This document shows, piece after piece, positions 1 through 8,019 of a stretch of 64,000 nt of DNA (the first letter of the stretch is position 1; each line of letters starts with the position of its first letter). The notes beneath the pieces were generated by a model. The model was given only the letters and a program-made list of their open reading frames with translations, was not told the origin of the DNA and did no database searches. Source of the DNA: Cohnella herbarum (GTDB taxonomy: Bacteria; Bacillota; Bacilli; Paenibacillales; Paenibacillaceae); the NCBI RefSeq assembly GCF_012849095.1, contig NZ_CP051680.1, forward strand, positions 7,188,001 to 7,252,000. The letters are read 5' to 3'. The position numbers and the translations under genes were made by a program.

Positions 1-16
1 AGCAATGAAATCGTAA

Positions 17-58
17 CGAGGCTGCCCAAGATGACATAGGGGCAGCCTCGTTTTTATT
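17..58. terminator. Intrinsic terminator, probably bidirectional
   Basis: An 11-bp stem (CGAGGCTGCCC with GGGCAGCCTCG) is followed on the plus strand by TTTTTATT. It would end a plus-strand gene lying left of the window. It also sits directly beyond the stop codon of the minus-strand mannosidase, so it may serve both. Confidence 0.8.
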
Positions 59-2783
59 AGTTGCGCAGTCCGACGGTTACGATTTGATAGGGGCCTACAG
101 GGAATTGTCCGTTAACCGCATCGTGGCTATTGTCTTCGAGAATGTTGCTAACGTACGCTTGACCGTCCCGCGCCGTAACTAGCCTGACTTCGCTTGGCGC
201 CCCGTTCGCGTTGTACCATCGCGCCATCCAGTCTCCTCGTTGCTCGTTCGTCTTGAGGTTGGAGAACAAAATGCCTTCCCCTTCCCAACGAAGGAACTCG
301 AACCGCGGCGGGACAGTTCCGGCATGCAAGCCGGTCTGGCAAACCGTCAACGGCACAGGAAAACGGTGCGCTTCCCGGTAGGCATCGATTCGATCGCTCC
401 CGCCGTGAGGTAGGATCATCCACTCGGCGGAGTGGTTGCCGAGGCATTGCGCTTCCGGCGTCTCGAAGACGCCCCAATCGCCAAGCTCACCGACGGATCG
501 CAGAAGGGTGACCGCCAGCGTGCTCCTTCCGTCGAGCAGCGTCTCATACTCGTTCAAGCCTTTGCCGGCGACGGTCAGCCCGCGCTGGGAATCGTGAGCA
601 TCGACGAACGCTTGCATATGCTGGCAGTTGCTCGGATTTTGCCACTCCCGGGACGGGGTGTTCTGTCGCTCGGCTACCTCGAAGATAGAGTCGGCGAAAT
701 GGGTCGAAGATCGGACGTCGGTTGGATAGAGCGCCCGCAGGCGGTGATCCTTGGCCGGATTGTCGTAAGATACGCTAACTTGGACGCCTTTGCCTAACCG
801 CTCCAAGCTCACTCTCGTTGTCAGAACGAGGGGCACCCGCTTAACCGAGCGACCCGATTTCCGATCGAGGATCGAAACCATCGTCCGAACCTCTTGATCC
901 AACCTTTCATCCGCGGATACGGGAATACTCATCTCCTGTACGATCTCGATCGTTGCCCGGTAAGGGGCATCTTCGACGACGCGAATCCGAGCGTTGCCGC
1001 CCTTCGTCGTAATGGGAACGTCGCCGTCCGGTTGTCTGAAAATATACTCGTTGCCAACGTCGCCCGCATCCTCGTAGTGCCCCAGATCCAAGAACGTTTG
1101 ACCGCTCCTCTTATCTAGCAACGTCATACCGCCATCCGCTTCGATCGATAAACGCAAATTGGCGTTCTCCAATGTCGCTTCTCCCGTGACGAGAGAAGCG
1201 ACTCCCGAACTTCCCGTAGCTTGCTCCTCGCCAATAGCCGAAATCCAAGCAAATACCAAGTGTCCCATTGCCGGCATGATTCCCGTCTCGAAAGTCAGCC
1301 GTACGAATCTTGCCATATAAGGCTGCCTGAATTTATCGTCGGGCAGGTCATACCCGAACTTCACTCCTAAATCCTCGGAAGCGAAATCTACGGGCTCTCC
1401 CCGATGATTAATCAACGATCCGTCCGCGGTCGTTCTTTGGCGGACTTCCTCCGCGACTCGAACCGGGTTCTCGCTTTGCTTGAAGTATCTCCTACTTAAC
1501 TCGACATCGAAACTCGTAACCGAGGAGCCTTTGTAACCGCTCGTGTTATACGCGACGAACGGCGCGGCGGCGCTTCCATAAACTTCGAAGCCGCTTGTAT
1601 CGACTCGTTCGCTTAAGTGTCGCGCGCTTTCCCGAATGATCGCTTTCGCGACTTCGGTACTCTTAGCGAACCGGGTTTCCATCTCGCGATACACCTCGTC
1701 GACGCTGCAACCGCAGATGCTGTCGTGAGGGTGGTTCTGCATTAATGTTTTCCAAGAATAGTTGAACAGAGCATGAGGGTAGGGCTTGCCTTCGACAAGC
1801 GCGAGAGAAGCGAGCGGTTCCGCCACCTTCTCCAACAGAGTCTGGTTTCGCTGGTTGAGCTGTTTAATCGGAACCCGCGCGGACGCGGTATTCACGAGGG
1901 TGAACCATCCGTCCGTTTTCTGTCCGCGGAGTTCACCGCGCGTCGTGCTAAGCTTCGGCGGCAGAGTAGCTAGGACATCGTTAATATAATCGTCGAAATT
2001 GGAATGCACGAATTCATGCTCGGGGTACAAATCCCGGGCTACCCTAAGGGCTTCGGAGAGATTGGTCTGCACGGGTTGATGATCGCAGCCGTTCATGAGC
2101 AACAAGTGAGGCGTCGACGCGTACCGCGACGCGCTCTCGATACGATGATCCCAATATTGGCGAGCTTCCGCGGGATCGACGGGGATTTCCATTCCATTGT
2201 TGTACCAGTTAGCGAACAGGATACCGAGCACTTGCGACCCGTCGGGAGACTCCCATGTGAGTTCCGAGAAAGGAGATTCAAGGCTCGAGCCTTCGCCTAC
2301 TTGATTGTTAAACCCGGTCGCTTTGACCCCGCGTCCGAATACGGCATTGTGAATGCCAGCCTGCTTCAGCAGTTGCGGAGCTTGCCCCATGTTTCCGAAC
2401 GAATCGGGAAAATACCCCACCTTGGATACGGGGCCGAACGCGGCTGCATCGCGGTGTCCGATCTGCAGGTTCCGGACGTTGGCTTCGCTGCTCGTCAGGA
2501 ACTCATCTTGCAGCACGTACCAAGGACCGGCGGATATTTTCTCCTCCTTGCACAATCGTTGCAGCAGCTCTCTTTTTTCCGGATACACTTGCAAATAGTC
2601 TTCTAGAACGATGGTCTGGCCGTCTAAATAAAAGCTGCGGAAATCGGGATCGGTAGCAAAGGTGTCCAGCAGCGCATCCATCGTTTGTATGAGCTTTACA
2701 TGGTGGGCTTCGTATGGCATATACCATTCCCTGTCCCAATGCGTATGGGAGATGACGTGGATAACCCGTTTCGGCGTGCTCAT
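57..2783 (-). CDS. GH38 family alpha-mannosidase
   Basis: This is a 908-residue glycoside hydrolase of family 38, which removes alpha-linked mannose from glycans or mannosyl-glycerate-type substrates by a retaining, metal-dependent mechanism. The N-terminus carries the family signature HTHWDREWY (residues 13-21, with the metal-binding His and Asp). GYFPDSFGN near residue 125 contains the expected catalytic Asp. The mid and C-terminal beta domains complete the usual 850-1000-residue length. There is no signal peptide, so it should be cytoplasmic. An ATG 24 codons upstream is possible, but the chosen ATG has an AGAGG ribosome binding site about 8 bases ahead and begins where the family begins. 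It is divergent from the secreted GH71/99-like gene, which suggests shared use on mannose-containing glycans. Substrate is not deducible. Confidence 0.92.
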   Translation of the reverse strand: MSTPKRVIHVISHTHWDREWYMPYEAHHVKLIQTMDALLDTFATDPDFRSFYLDGQTIVLEDYLQVYPEKRELLQRLCKEEKISAGPWYVLQDEFLTSSEANVRNLQIGHRDAAAFGPVSKVGYFPDSFGNMGQAPQLLKQAGIHNAVFGRGVKATGFNNQVGEGSSLESPFSELTWESPDGSQVLGILFANWYNNGMEIPVDPAEARQYWDHRIESASRYASTPHLLLMNGCDHQPVQTNLSEALRVARDLYPEHEFVHSNFDDYINDVLATLPPKLSTTRGELRGQKTDGWFTLVNTASARVPIKQLNQRNQTLLEKVAEPLASLALVEGKPYPHALFNYSWKTLMQNHPHDSICGCSVDEVYREMETRFAKSTEVAKAIIRESARHLSERVDTSGFEVYGSAAAPFVAYNTSGYKGSSVTSFDVELSRRYFKQSENPVRVAEEVRQRTTADGSLINHRGEPVDFASEDLGVKFGYDLPDDKFRQPYMARFVRLTFETGIMPAMGHLVFAWISAIGEEQATGSSGVASLVTGEATLENANLRLSIEADGGMTLLDKRSGQTFLDLGHYEDAGDVGNEYIFRQPDGDVPITTKGGNARIRVVEDAPYRATIEIVQEMSIPVSADERLDQEVRTMVSILDRKSGRSVKRVPLVLTTRVSLERLGKGVQVSVSYDNPAKDHRLRALYPTDVRSSTHFADSIFEVAERQNTPSREWQNPSNCQHMQAFVDAHDSQRGLTVAGKGLNEYETLLDGRSTLAVTLLRSVGELGDWGVFETPEAQCLGNHSAEWMILPHGGSDRIDAYREAHRFPVPLTVCQTGLHAGTVPPRFEFLRWEGEGILFSNLKTNEQRGDWMARWYNANGAPSEVRLVTARDGQAYVSNILEDNSHDAVNGQFPVGPYQIVTVGLRN

Positions 2784-3091
2784 GAGATGGCCTCTTTTCT
2801 GTGAAGGAAATAGAATATACGCGGTAATTGTAAGGGAGTCCGCCCCCATTAACAATGAGAGAATAACAAACTTTACGGTGCGATCTTGGCGTCTCTATTT
2901 TCATCCCCAAATCGGATAATAATCGCTAGGGATATGATAAGAATGCCTCATACACAATTTTCCGCCGATCGTATAAAATGTGTCCGACTGCGTAACCCAT
3001 GTTGCCCGGAGAGGAGGAGCTGATCCTACACCATACGATAGGGAAGCCAAGATTGTCGTGGCCAGAATAAAATCCGAGGAGGTATTGAGTT
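2784..3091. promoter_or_regulatory. Divergent intergenic region
   Basis: This 308-bp gap lies between two divergent genes and must hold both promoters. A TATAAA at 2972-2977 is a plausible plus-strand -10, but its -35 is weak. GAGGAGG near 3076-3082 is the ribosome binding site of the next gene. I see no convincing operator or small gene. Confidence 0.4.
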
Positions 3092-5188
3092 ATGCAAACC
3101 CATCAACCGTTAGCAAGAAGAAACGTGATCGCCATGATCTCGCTTATCGCGGTGTTGCTGCTCTCGCAATTCTCGTTCTCGCCTTCCGTTGCTTCGGCGG
3201 CATCCGCTTTCACCCAGAACGCTGCATCGGCGTATAGCAGTCAATCCGGCATCCAATTGGAGTCCTCCAGCGAAGGCGGCCAGAACGTCGCATTCATCGA
3301 CAACGGCGATTACGTCGCGTATACGAACATGGATTTCGGCAGCGGAGCGACCTCCTTCACCGCCAGAGTCGCAAGTAACGCAAGCGGGGGGAATATCGAG
3401 ATCCGGTTGGACAGCATTACGGGCGCCGTCATCGGGACATGCGCCGTGACGGGTACCGGAGGCTGGCAAAATTGGACTAACACGTCCTGCAGCCTGAATG
3501 GAAGCGCAAGCGGAACGCATACCCTTTTCTTGAAATTTACGGGGGGAACCGGCAATCTATTCAACGTTCTTTGGTATAAATTCGGAGGGGGATTGTCTGC
3601 GTTCAACCAGATTGAAGCGGAAGCATTCAGCAGCCAATCGGGCACGCAGACGGAAGCATCTAGCGAGGGCGGGCAGAACATCGGGTTCATCGATAACGGA
3701 GATTATATCGCGTTTAACGGCGTCGATTTCGGTGCGGGGGCGACATCCTTTCAGGCAAGGGTCGCAAGCAACAACGCGAGCGGAGGGAATATCGAAGTCA
3801 GGCTGGATAGCTTAAACGGCACTCTAGCGGGAACCTGCGCAGTACCGGGAACGGGCGGTTGGCAGAATTGGGTCAACACCTCCTGCTCCGTGAACAACGC
3901 GACGGGAGTGCACAATCTCTTCTTGAAGTTTACGGGAGGAGCGGGCAACCTATTTAACTTGAATTGGTTTAAGTTCGGCAACGCCCCGCCCGTGACGGGC
4001 GGCGACGTCGTCGGCAAGCTGTTCGCGGGATACCAAGGCTGGTTCAACGCGGTAGGCGACGGCTCTCCCAACGGAGGCTGGATTCATTGGTCCAAGAACA
4101 GCAGCGCTCCGACGGCTAACTCTAACGTCAACTTCGAGCTGTATCCCGATATCCGGGAGTACTCGAAGCTCTATGCGACGAATCTGGCCAACTTCGGGAA
4201 CGGAACCCAAGCGAAGCTGTTCTCGTCTTACGATCAGGAGACGGTCAACAAGCATTTCGAATGGATGCAGACTTACAACATAGACGGAGCCGCGTTGCAG
4301 CGTTTCGGTGCAGAAGAAAGCGATGTTCCGAACAATTGGAAGACGAACCGCGACAGCGTAGCGGTCAAGGTGAAGAACGCGGCCGAAACTTATAATCGCA
4401 AGTTTTACGTCATGTACGACATTACGGGAATGAACGCAAGCAACTGGGCGAACGCCGTCAAACACGATTGGACGACGAACATCGTGAACAACATGCACCT
4501 GACTTCGTCTACCGCATACGCCAAGCAGAACGGTAAGATTGTCGTCTGCATCTGGGGAATCGGCTTCACCGACCGTCCGGGAACGGCGGCGGAGCATGCC
4601 GATCTGATCAATTGGTTTAAGAACCAAGGGGTCTACGTAATCGGAGGGGTGCCTACGTATTGGCGGACGGGCAACAACGATTCCAAACCCGGTTTCCAGA
4701 GCGTATACGATTCGCTGGATATGCTCTCTCCTTGGTTCGTCGGAAGATTCGGCAGAAACGGGCTAAGCGACGTGGACGCGTACAAAACGAATCAGTGGAC
4801 TCCGGATTTCGCGTATACGCAGCAACGGAATATCACTTACCAGCCGGTCATCTGGCCGGGATCCGCCTGGTCGAACATGACGGGCGGTCCGCGAAACGAG
4901 AATCCGAGGCTGCACGGGGACTTTATGTGGAGGCAAGCCTACAACATGAAGTCGCTGGGCATCAATACCGGGTACATCGCCATGTTCGACGAATATGATG
5001 AAGGGACGGCCATAGCCAAGATCGCCGAGAACAGCTCCATGATCCCGACCAATCAATATTTCCTAACTCTTGACGTGGACGGAGTGGCCGTATCATCGGA
5101 CTTTTATCTCCGGTTAGCCAGCGACATCAACAAGATGTTCAAGGGAGAGATTCAACCGACGGTTAATCATCCTACGAGCCATCAATAA
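3092..5188 (+). CDS. Secreted CBM6-CBM6-GH71/99-like glycosidase
   Basis: This 698-residue protein has a signal peptide: basic start, hydrophobic stretch about residues 13-30, likely cut after VASAASA. Two tandem CBM6-type beta-sandwich modules follow, at about residues 38-168 and 169-298. They are close copies of each other (SSEGGQNVAFIDNGDY and SSEGGQNIGFIDNGDY). The C-terminal part from GKLFAGYQGWF (about 307-690) resembles the GH71/GH99-like TIM-barrel group, which includes endo-alpha-mannosidases and alpha-glucanases. A strong GAGGAGG site sits 8-9 bases before the ATG, and a strong terminator follows. With the divergent GH38 gene it could form an outside-inside pair acting on mannan or glucan. 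The exact activity is inferred, not shown. Confidence 0.82.
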   Translation: MQTHQPLARRNVIAMISLIAVLLLSQFSFSPSVASAASAFTQNAASAYSSQSGIQLESSSEGGQNVAFIDNGDYVAYTNMDFGSGATSFTARVASNASGGNIEIRLDSITGAVIGTCAVTGTGGWQNWTNTSCSLNGSASGTHTLFLKFTGGTGNLFNVLWYKFGGGLSAFNQIEAEAFSSQSGTQTEASSEGGQNIGFIDNGDYIAFNGVDFGAGATSFQARVASNNASGGNIEVRLDSLNGTLAGTCAVPGTGGWQNWVNTSCSVNNATGVHNLFLKFTGGAGNLFNLNWFKFGNAPPVTGGDVVGKLFAGYQGWFNAVGDGSPNGGWIHWSKNSSAPTANSNVNFELYPDIREYSKLYATNLANFGNGTQAKLFSSYDQETVNKHFEWMQTYNIDGAALQRFGAEESDVPNNWKTNRDSVAVKVKNAAETYNRKFYVMYDITGMNASNWANAVKHDWTTNIVNNMHLTSSTAYAKQNGKIVVCIWGIGFTDRPGTAAEHADLINWFKNQGVYVIGGVPTYWRTGNNDSKPGFQSVYDSLDMLSPWFVGRFGRNGLSDVDAYKTNQWTPDFAYTQQRNITYQPVIWPGSAWSNMTGGPRNENPRLHGDFMWRQAYNMKSLGINTGYIAMFDEYDEGTAIAKIAENSSMIPTNQYFLTLDVDGVAVSSDFYLRLASDINKMFKGEIQPTVNHPTSHQ

Positions 5189-5198
5189 CGCGAAGAGC

Positions 5199-5238
5199 GG
5201 CGGTTAGCGGGTTTTACCCTGCTAGCCGCTTTTTTTTC
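5199..5238 (+). terminator. Intrinsic terminator
   Basis: A long stem (GCGGTTAGCGGG pairing with CCCTGCTAGCCGC, loop TTTTA) is followed by a run of eight T. It ends the CBM6-GH71/99-like gene and separates it from the repeat region. Confidence 0.9.
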
Positions 5239-5314
5239 TGACTGGCAATGATGATGCCAGAGCGGATTAGCATTGCCTTGTGCAGATGGATAGACGAATA
5301 GCTAAGTAGCGAAA

Positions 5315-5654
5315 CTATATAGACGGTACTAAACAATCCGTTAACGCCGATTCTCGCACCACTCAAAATTTAGTTGTAAAATGTACATTTAGTTTCGCCT
5401 ATATTCCCCGTTTCCACCTACTAAATGTATAACCTGCACTTAGATTGCTTGATTTCGTCTGCAATCGAAATATTCACCCAAACGAGTTGTATGTTTTGCA
5501 CTTAGTCAGTTGAGGAACGAAGAACTCCCCAAACTAGTTGTATGCTTTACACTTAGATGTACAAGATTTCCAGGTTTACTCTTCGGAAAACAGTTGCAAT
5601 CTATATGACTGATTTCGCTTCGTTTATTGAGAATCTTTAATGCCGTCTATATAT
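5315..5654. repeat. Imperfect inverted repeat flanking array A
   Basis: TATATAGACGG with flanking bases at 5315-5334 recurs inverted as CCGTCTATATA at 5636-5654. The matching arms extend to about 18 bases with a few mismatches. They bracket the 22-bp repeat array. This could mark the ends of a small non-autonomous element or be coincidental. Confidence 0.4.
5371..5556. repeat. Array A: four 22-bp direct repeats spaced 51/62/51
   Basis: Four related 22-mers of the type TAGTTGTATGTTTTGCACTT plus AG begin at 5371, 5422, 5484 and 5535. The intervals are 51, 62 and 51 bp, leaving spacers of 29, 40 and 29 bp. A more degenerate fifth copy starts near 5591. Spacers share loose pieces (TATTCACCCAAAC, ACTCCCCAAAC) but differ overall. 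The copies are diverged at several positions, unlike CRISPR repeats, and no cas gene is near. Confidence 0.8.
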
Positions 5655-5704
5655 GAAACTGCGAAACAGCGAAATAGGCGGACTAGGCGGACTAGGCGGA
5701 CTAT

Positions 5705-5855
5705 GGCCTACTTTCGGCGAACTCACCTTACTTCCTTCCAACAAGGCACATTTTTGGCCTACTTTCGGAGCACGCTCCATACTTCCGTCCAACAAGGCAC
5801 ATTTTTGGCCTACTTTCGGCGCACTCGCCATACTTCCGCCAACTAGGTGCATTCG
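5705..5855. repeat. Array B: three tandem 51-bp units
   Basis: Units start at 5705, 5756 and 5807 with GGCCTACTTTCGG and the first two end in CAAGGCACATTTTT. A short internal segment reads GGCGAACTCACC, GGAGCACGCTCC and GGCGCACTCGCC in the three copies. The second and third copies form perfect small stems with a compensatory A-T to C-G change. The third unit diverges at its end. Confidence 0.85.
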
Positions 5856-6307
5856 GCCTAGACAACAAAGAGTATCTGGCTAAGAAAGGCAAAAAGAGTG
5901 ACCCGAGTAGTAACTATATGTCCGTTTATTTGTTTGCTTCGGATGATTAGAGAGACAGTAACTGGTTCCTCAAGCGTATCCCCGCCAAAGAAGACAGTCC
6001 TATACCGGAAAATTTAAGAACGTCTCATGTCGGGAATCGCCCAGACATTATAAGATAGGCTAGAAATTGGATTTCAGCGTAAGTAATCGGCGTTTAGCGG
6101 TTTAGCAACGAATAAATGAAAGCACTTCCATTCTGGTCGGATCGGCAAGGAGGTGGTAGGGAGGCCTCTGTATTTCTACGACATCGACGAGAAAGCCGGA
6201 GGTCGGGGTTGCCGCAACCAGGGTTAAGCAAGAAAGGACGAATTCGCAACACTGTCAAGCAAGGCAAGCCATGTATTTTTCAAATTAAAAGGAGTGTACA
6301 AAAATCC

Positions 6308-6937
6308 ATGAAAAAATCGTTATTCGTACTATCCATGGTCGTCGTAATGCTAGTAAGCGGCGCTAGCCTCGCGTTCGCGGCAATCAATCCTTACGGCACG
6401 ATCGCGCCGAGCGAGAACTCGGAGCTGAACAGCGATTCGGGTAAATTTTCCGACGGCAACGGGCCTCGCATCGAGGATAACGAGAACAAGAACCTTGGAT
6501 ACATTATCGCAGGCAACTACGCGAAATTCAGCGGCGTAGACTTCGGTGCCGACGGCGCCGCGAAAGCGAAAATCGAGCTGGCGACTCCGAACGCGGCAGG
6601 TTCCGTCGCTTTCGTGATCGACGATCCCAAAGGCGCGCCGTTCGCAACGGTCAAATACGAGCCGACGGGAGATTGGCAGAAGTATCAATGGTTCGAAGCT
6701 CCGGTTACCGGCGTGACGGGTTCGCATGATCTGTACGTTGTATTTACGGATGGCGACATCAACGTCCGGGCGATCGGGTTTGAATCCGCTGCGGGCGCTG
6801 CGAGCGGCGGGGATGGAGCAGCTCCCGCAAGCAACCCCGCAACGGGCGACAATGGCGTAACGATGTACGTACTGCTCGCTGGCGGCGCTGCCGCGGTCAT
6901 GCTCCTCTCCAGAAAAAAACTCGTTAGACAGCAGTAG
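6308..6937 (+). CDS. Wall-anchored CBM6-like protein with NPATG sorting signal
   Basis: This 209-residue protein has an N-terminal signal peptide (MKKSLFVLSMVVVMLVSG, likely cut after SLAFA). One compact beta-sandwich domain resembling CBM6 follows (about residues 30-160), then a short Gly/Ala/Ser linker. The C-terminus is a classical sorting signal: NPATG, a hydrophobic helix (VTMYVLLAGGAAAVMLL) and a basic tail RKKLVRQQ. The class B sortase lies immediately downstream, and NPxTG-type motifs are typical of that class. The start was chosen at 6308 because AAAGGAG lies about 13 bases ahead and the signal peptide begins there; a longer open frame upstream has no signal-like sequence. It probably displays a carbohydrate-binding domain on the cell wall. 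No enzyme domain is present. Confidence 0.8.
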   Translation: MKKSLFVLSMVVVMLVSGASLAFAAINPYGTIAPSENSELNSDSGKFSDGNGPRIEDNENKNLGYIIAGNYAKFSGVDFGADGAAKAKIELATPNAAGSVAFVIDDPKGAPFATVKYEPTGDWQKYQWFEAPVTGVTGSHDLYVVFTDGDINVRAIGFESAAGAASGGDGAAPASNPATGDNGVTMYVLLAGGAAAVMLLSRKKLVRQQ

Positions 6938-6984
6938 CTCACCGTCGAAATCATATCGAACGAATCCTGCTAATTCCATTATGA

Positions 6985-7031
6985 CAAGAGAACGTTCCCG
7001 AAGCCGCGCCAGCGGCGGAGGGGCGTTCTTG
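6985..7031 (+). terminator. GC-rich hairpin between substrate and sortase
   Basis: AGAACGTTCCC pairs imperfectly with GGGGCGTTCTT around an inner GCCGC/GCGGC stem. The T tract is short, so it may be a leaky terminator that lowers sortase expression relative to the wall protein. Confidence 0.5.
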
Positions 7032-7048
7032 CATGGAGCGGTGATAAC

Positions 7049-7891
7049 TTGAGAATCGGGATTAAGATCAGGATGAACGAGCGCTCGGTTAGAACGAGCC
7101 TACTTGTAACGGGGGCGGTAGTGCTACTCTTCTCGTTATACAAGATCGGAGTCTACGCGTGGGACGGCTATGAGAACAAGAAAACGTACGAAGGTATCCG
7201 CGACGCGTATTACGAGGAGCCGATCGTGCAAGGCGCCGCCCCAAAGACGAACCCCGCAACGGATCAGGCGAAGCCGATTTCCGTCGCAGTTTCGTCTGCC
7301 GCGGCGAAAATTCCTGCGAACCTTGAGTTTAATGCCAAATTCGCGGATCTGGTCAAGCTGAACGAAGACATCGTCGGATGGGTCAAGATCGACGAGACCC
7401 GCATCGACTACCCCGTCGTACAGGCGGAGGATAACGATTTTTATTTGAGCAACGACGTTAACAGGAAGAGTAACGTAGCGGGCAGTATTTTCATGGATTA
7501 CCGGAACAAGGTCGGAGAAGCGAATCGAAATACCATTTTGTACGGACACGATATGAAAAACAAAACGATGTTCGCCGGATTGATCGATTACGAGAGCAGG
7601 TGGAACTTCGAGAATAAGGCGTTGATCGAATTCGATACGATATACGGCGATGCGAAATGGGTTATTTTCTCGGCGTACACGACGGATTCCTCGTTCGATT
7701 ATATTAAAACGGAATTCGGTTCCGATGAAGAGTTTCAGGTTTTCCTCGATACGGTACAAGCGAAATCGCTGCACGCTTCCGACGTGAAGGTGACGGCCAA
7801 GGACACGATCCTGACGCTCTCGACCTGCTCTTCGGCTTATGAAGACGCCCGGTTCGTCGTGCATGCCGTTCGATTGGATGATGTGAGATGA
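7049..7891 (+). CDS. srtB: Class B sortase
   Basis: Sortases cleave a C-terminal sorting motif and attach the protein to peptidoglycan. This 280-residue protein has one N-terminal membrane segment (about residues 15-32), a linker and a sortase domain from about residue 95. The catalytic residues are visible: His in ILYGHDMKN near 167, Cys in TLSTCSSAYE near 260 and Arg in DARFVV a few residues later. The TLSTC context and size fit class B. The start is a TTG with GGAG about 10 bases upstream; an ATG at 7073 is an alternative with a poorer site. The gene directly upstream encodes an NPATG-anchored protein and is the obvious substrate. Confidence 0.88.
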   Translation: MRIGIKIRMNERSVRTSLLVTGAVVLLFSLYKIGVYAWDGYENKKTYEGIRDAYYEEPIVQGAAPKTNPATDQAKPISVAVSSAAAKIPANLEFNAKFADLVKLNEDIVGWVKIDETRIDYPVVQAEDNDFYLSNDVNRKSNVAGSIFMDYRNKVGEANRNTILYGHDMKNKTMFAGLIDYESRWNFENKALIEFDTIYGDAKWVIFSAYTTDSSFDYIKTEFGSDEEFQVFLDTVQAKSLHASDVKVTAKDTILTLSTCSSAYEDARFVVHAVRLDDVR

Positions 7892-7971
7892 GGCGATAAG
7901 GCGATGGTGTAACGTTATTCCGATTACGGGAGTCGAGGAAAGGAGGAGTTCAACAGCCACTTAAAGATAAA

Positions 7972-7985
7972 TGTAAGCGTGATCC
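7972..7985. promoter_or_regulatory. Candidate catabolite-responsive element
   Basis: TGTAAGCGTGATCC matches the cre consensus (TGWAARCGYTWNCW type) at most positions and lies 35 bases before the GH95-like gene. CcpA control would fit a polysaccharide enzyme. This is a pattern match only. Confidence 0.4.
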
Positions 7986-8019
7986 AAAATCGATTCATCC
8001 AATCCGATGGGAGGTTTTA

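Larger units (their letters stand above)
5239..6307. other. Long gene-free region with two repeat arrays
   Basis: No convincing gene lies in these roughly 1070 bases. Open frames exist in the second array only because its 51-bp period is a multiple of three. The region holds array A (5371-5556), array B (5705-5855), a 9-bp tandem repeat aggcggact at about 5676-5703 and an imperfect inverted repeat (5315-5334 with 5636-5654). The last 300 bases lead into the wall-anchored protein and include a small hairpin GGTTGCCGCAACC near 6208-6220. I do not recognise a known riboswitch. Confidence 0.7.

Noticed and set aside
5371..5556. CRISPR-like array (22-bp repeats, 29- and 40-bp spacers)
   Set aside because: The repeats differ at many positions, spacers have two discrete lengths and resemble each other, and no cas gene is near.
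5637..5883. Overlapping open frames of 60-76 codons on both strands
   Set aside because: They arise from the 51-bp period of array B, which is divisible by three. They have no ribosome binding site and encode the repeat.
6120..6300. Possible riboswitch in the leader of the wall-anchored protein
   Set aside because: I could not match the sequence to any class I know (c-di-GMP, c-di-AMP and others were considered). Only a small hairpin is visible.
6116..6307. N-terminal extension of the wall-anchored protein by 64 residues
   Set aside because: The extension would precede the signal peptide and has no site; the ATG at 6308 has AAAGGAG ahead.
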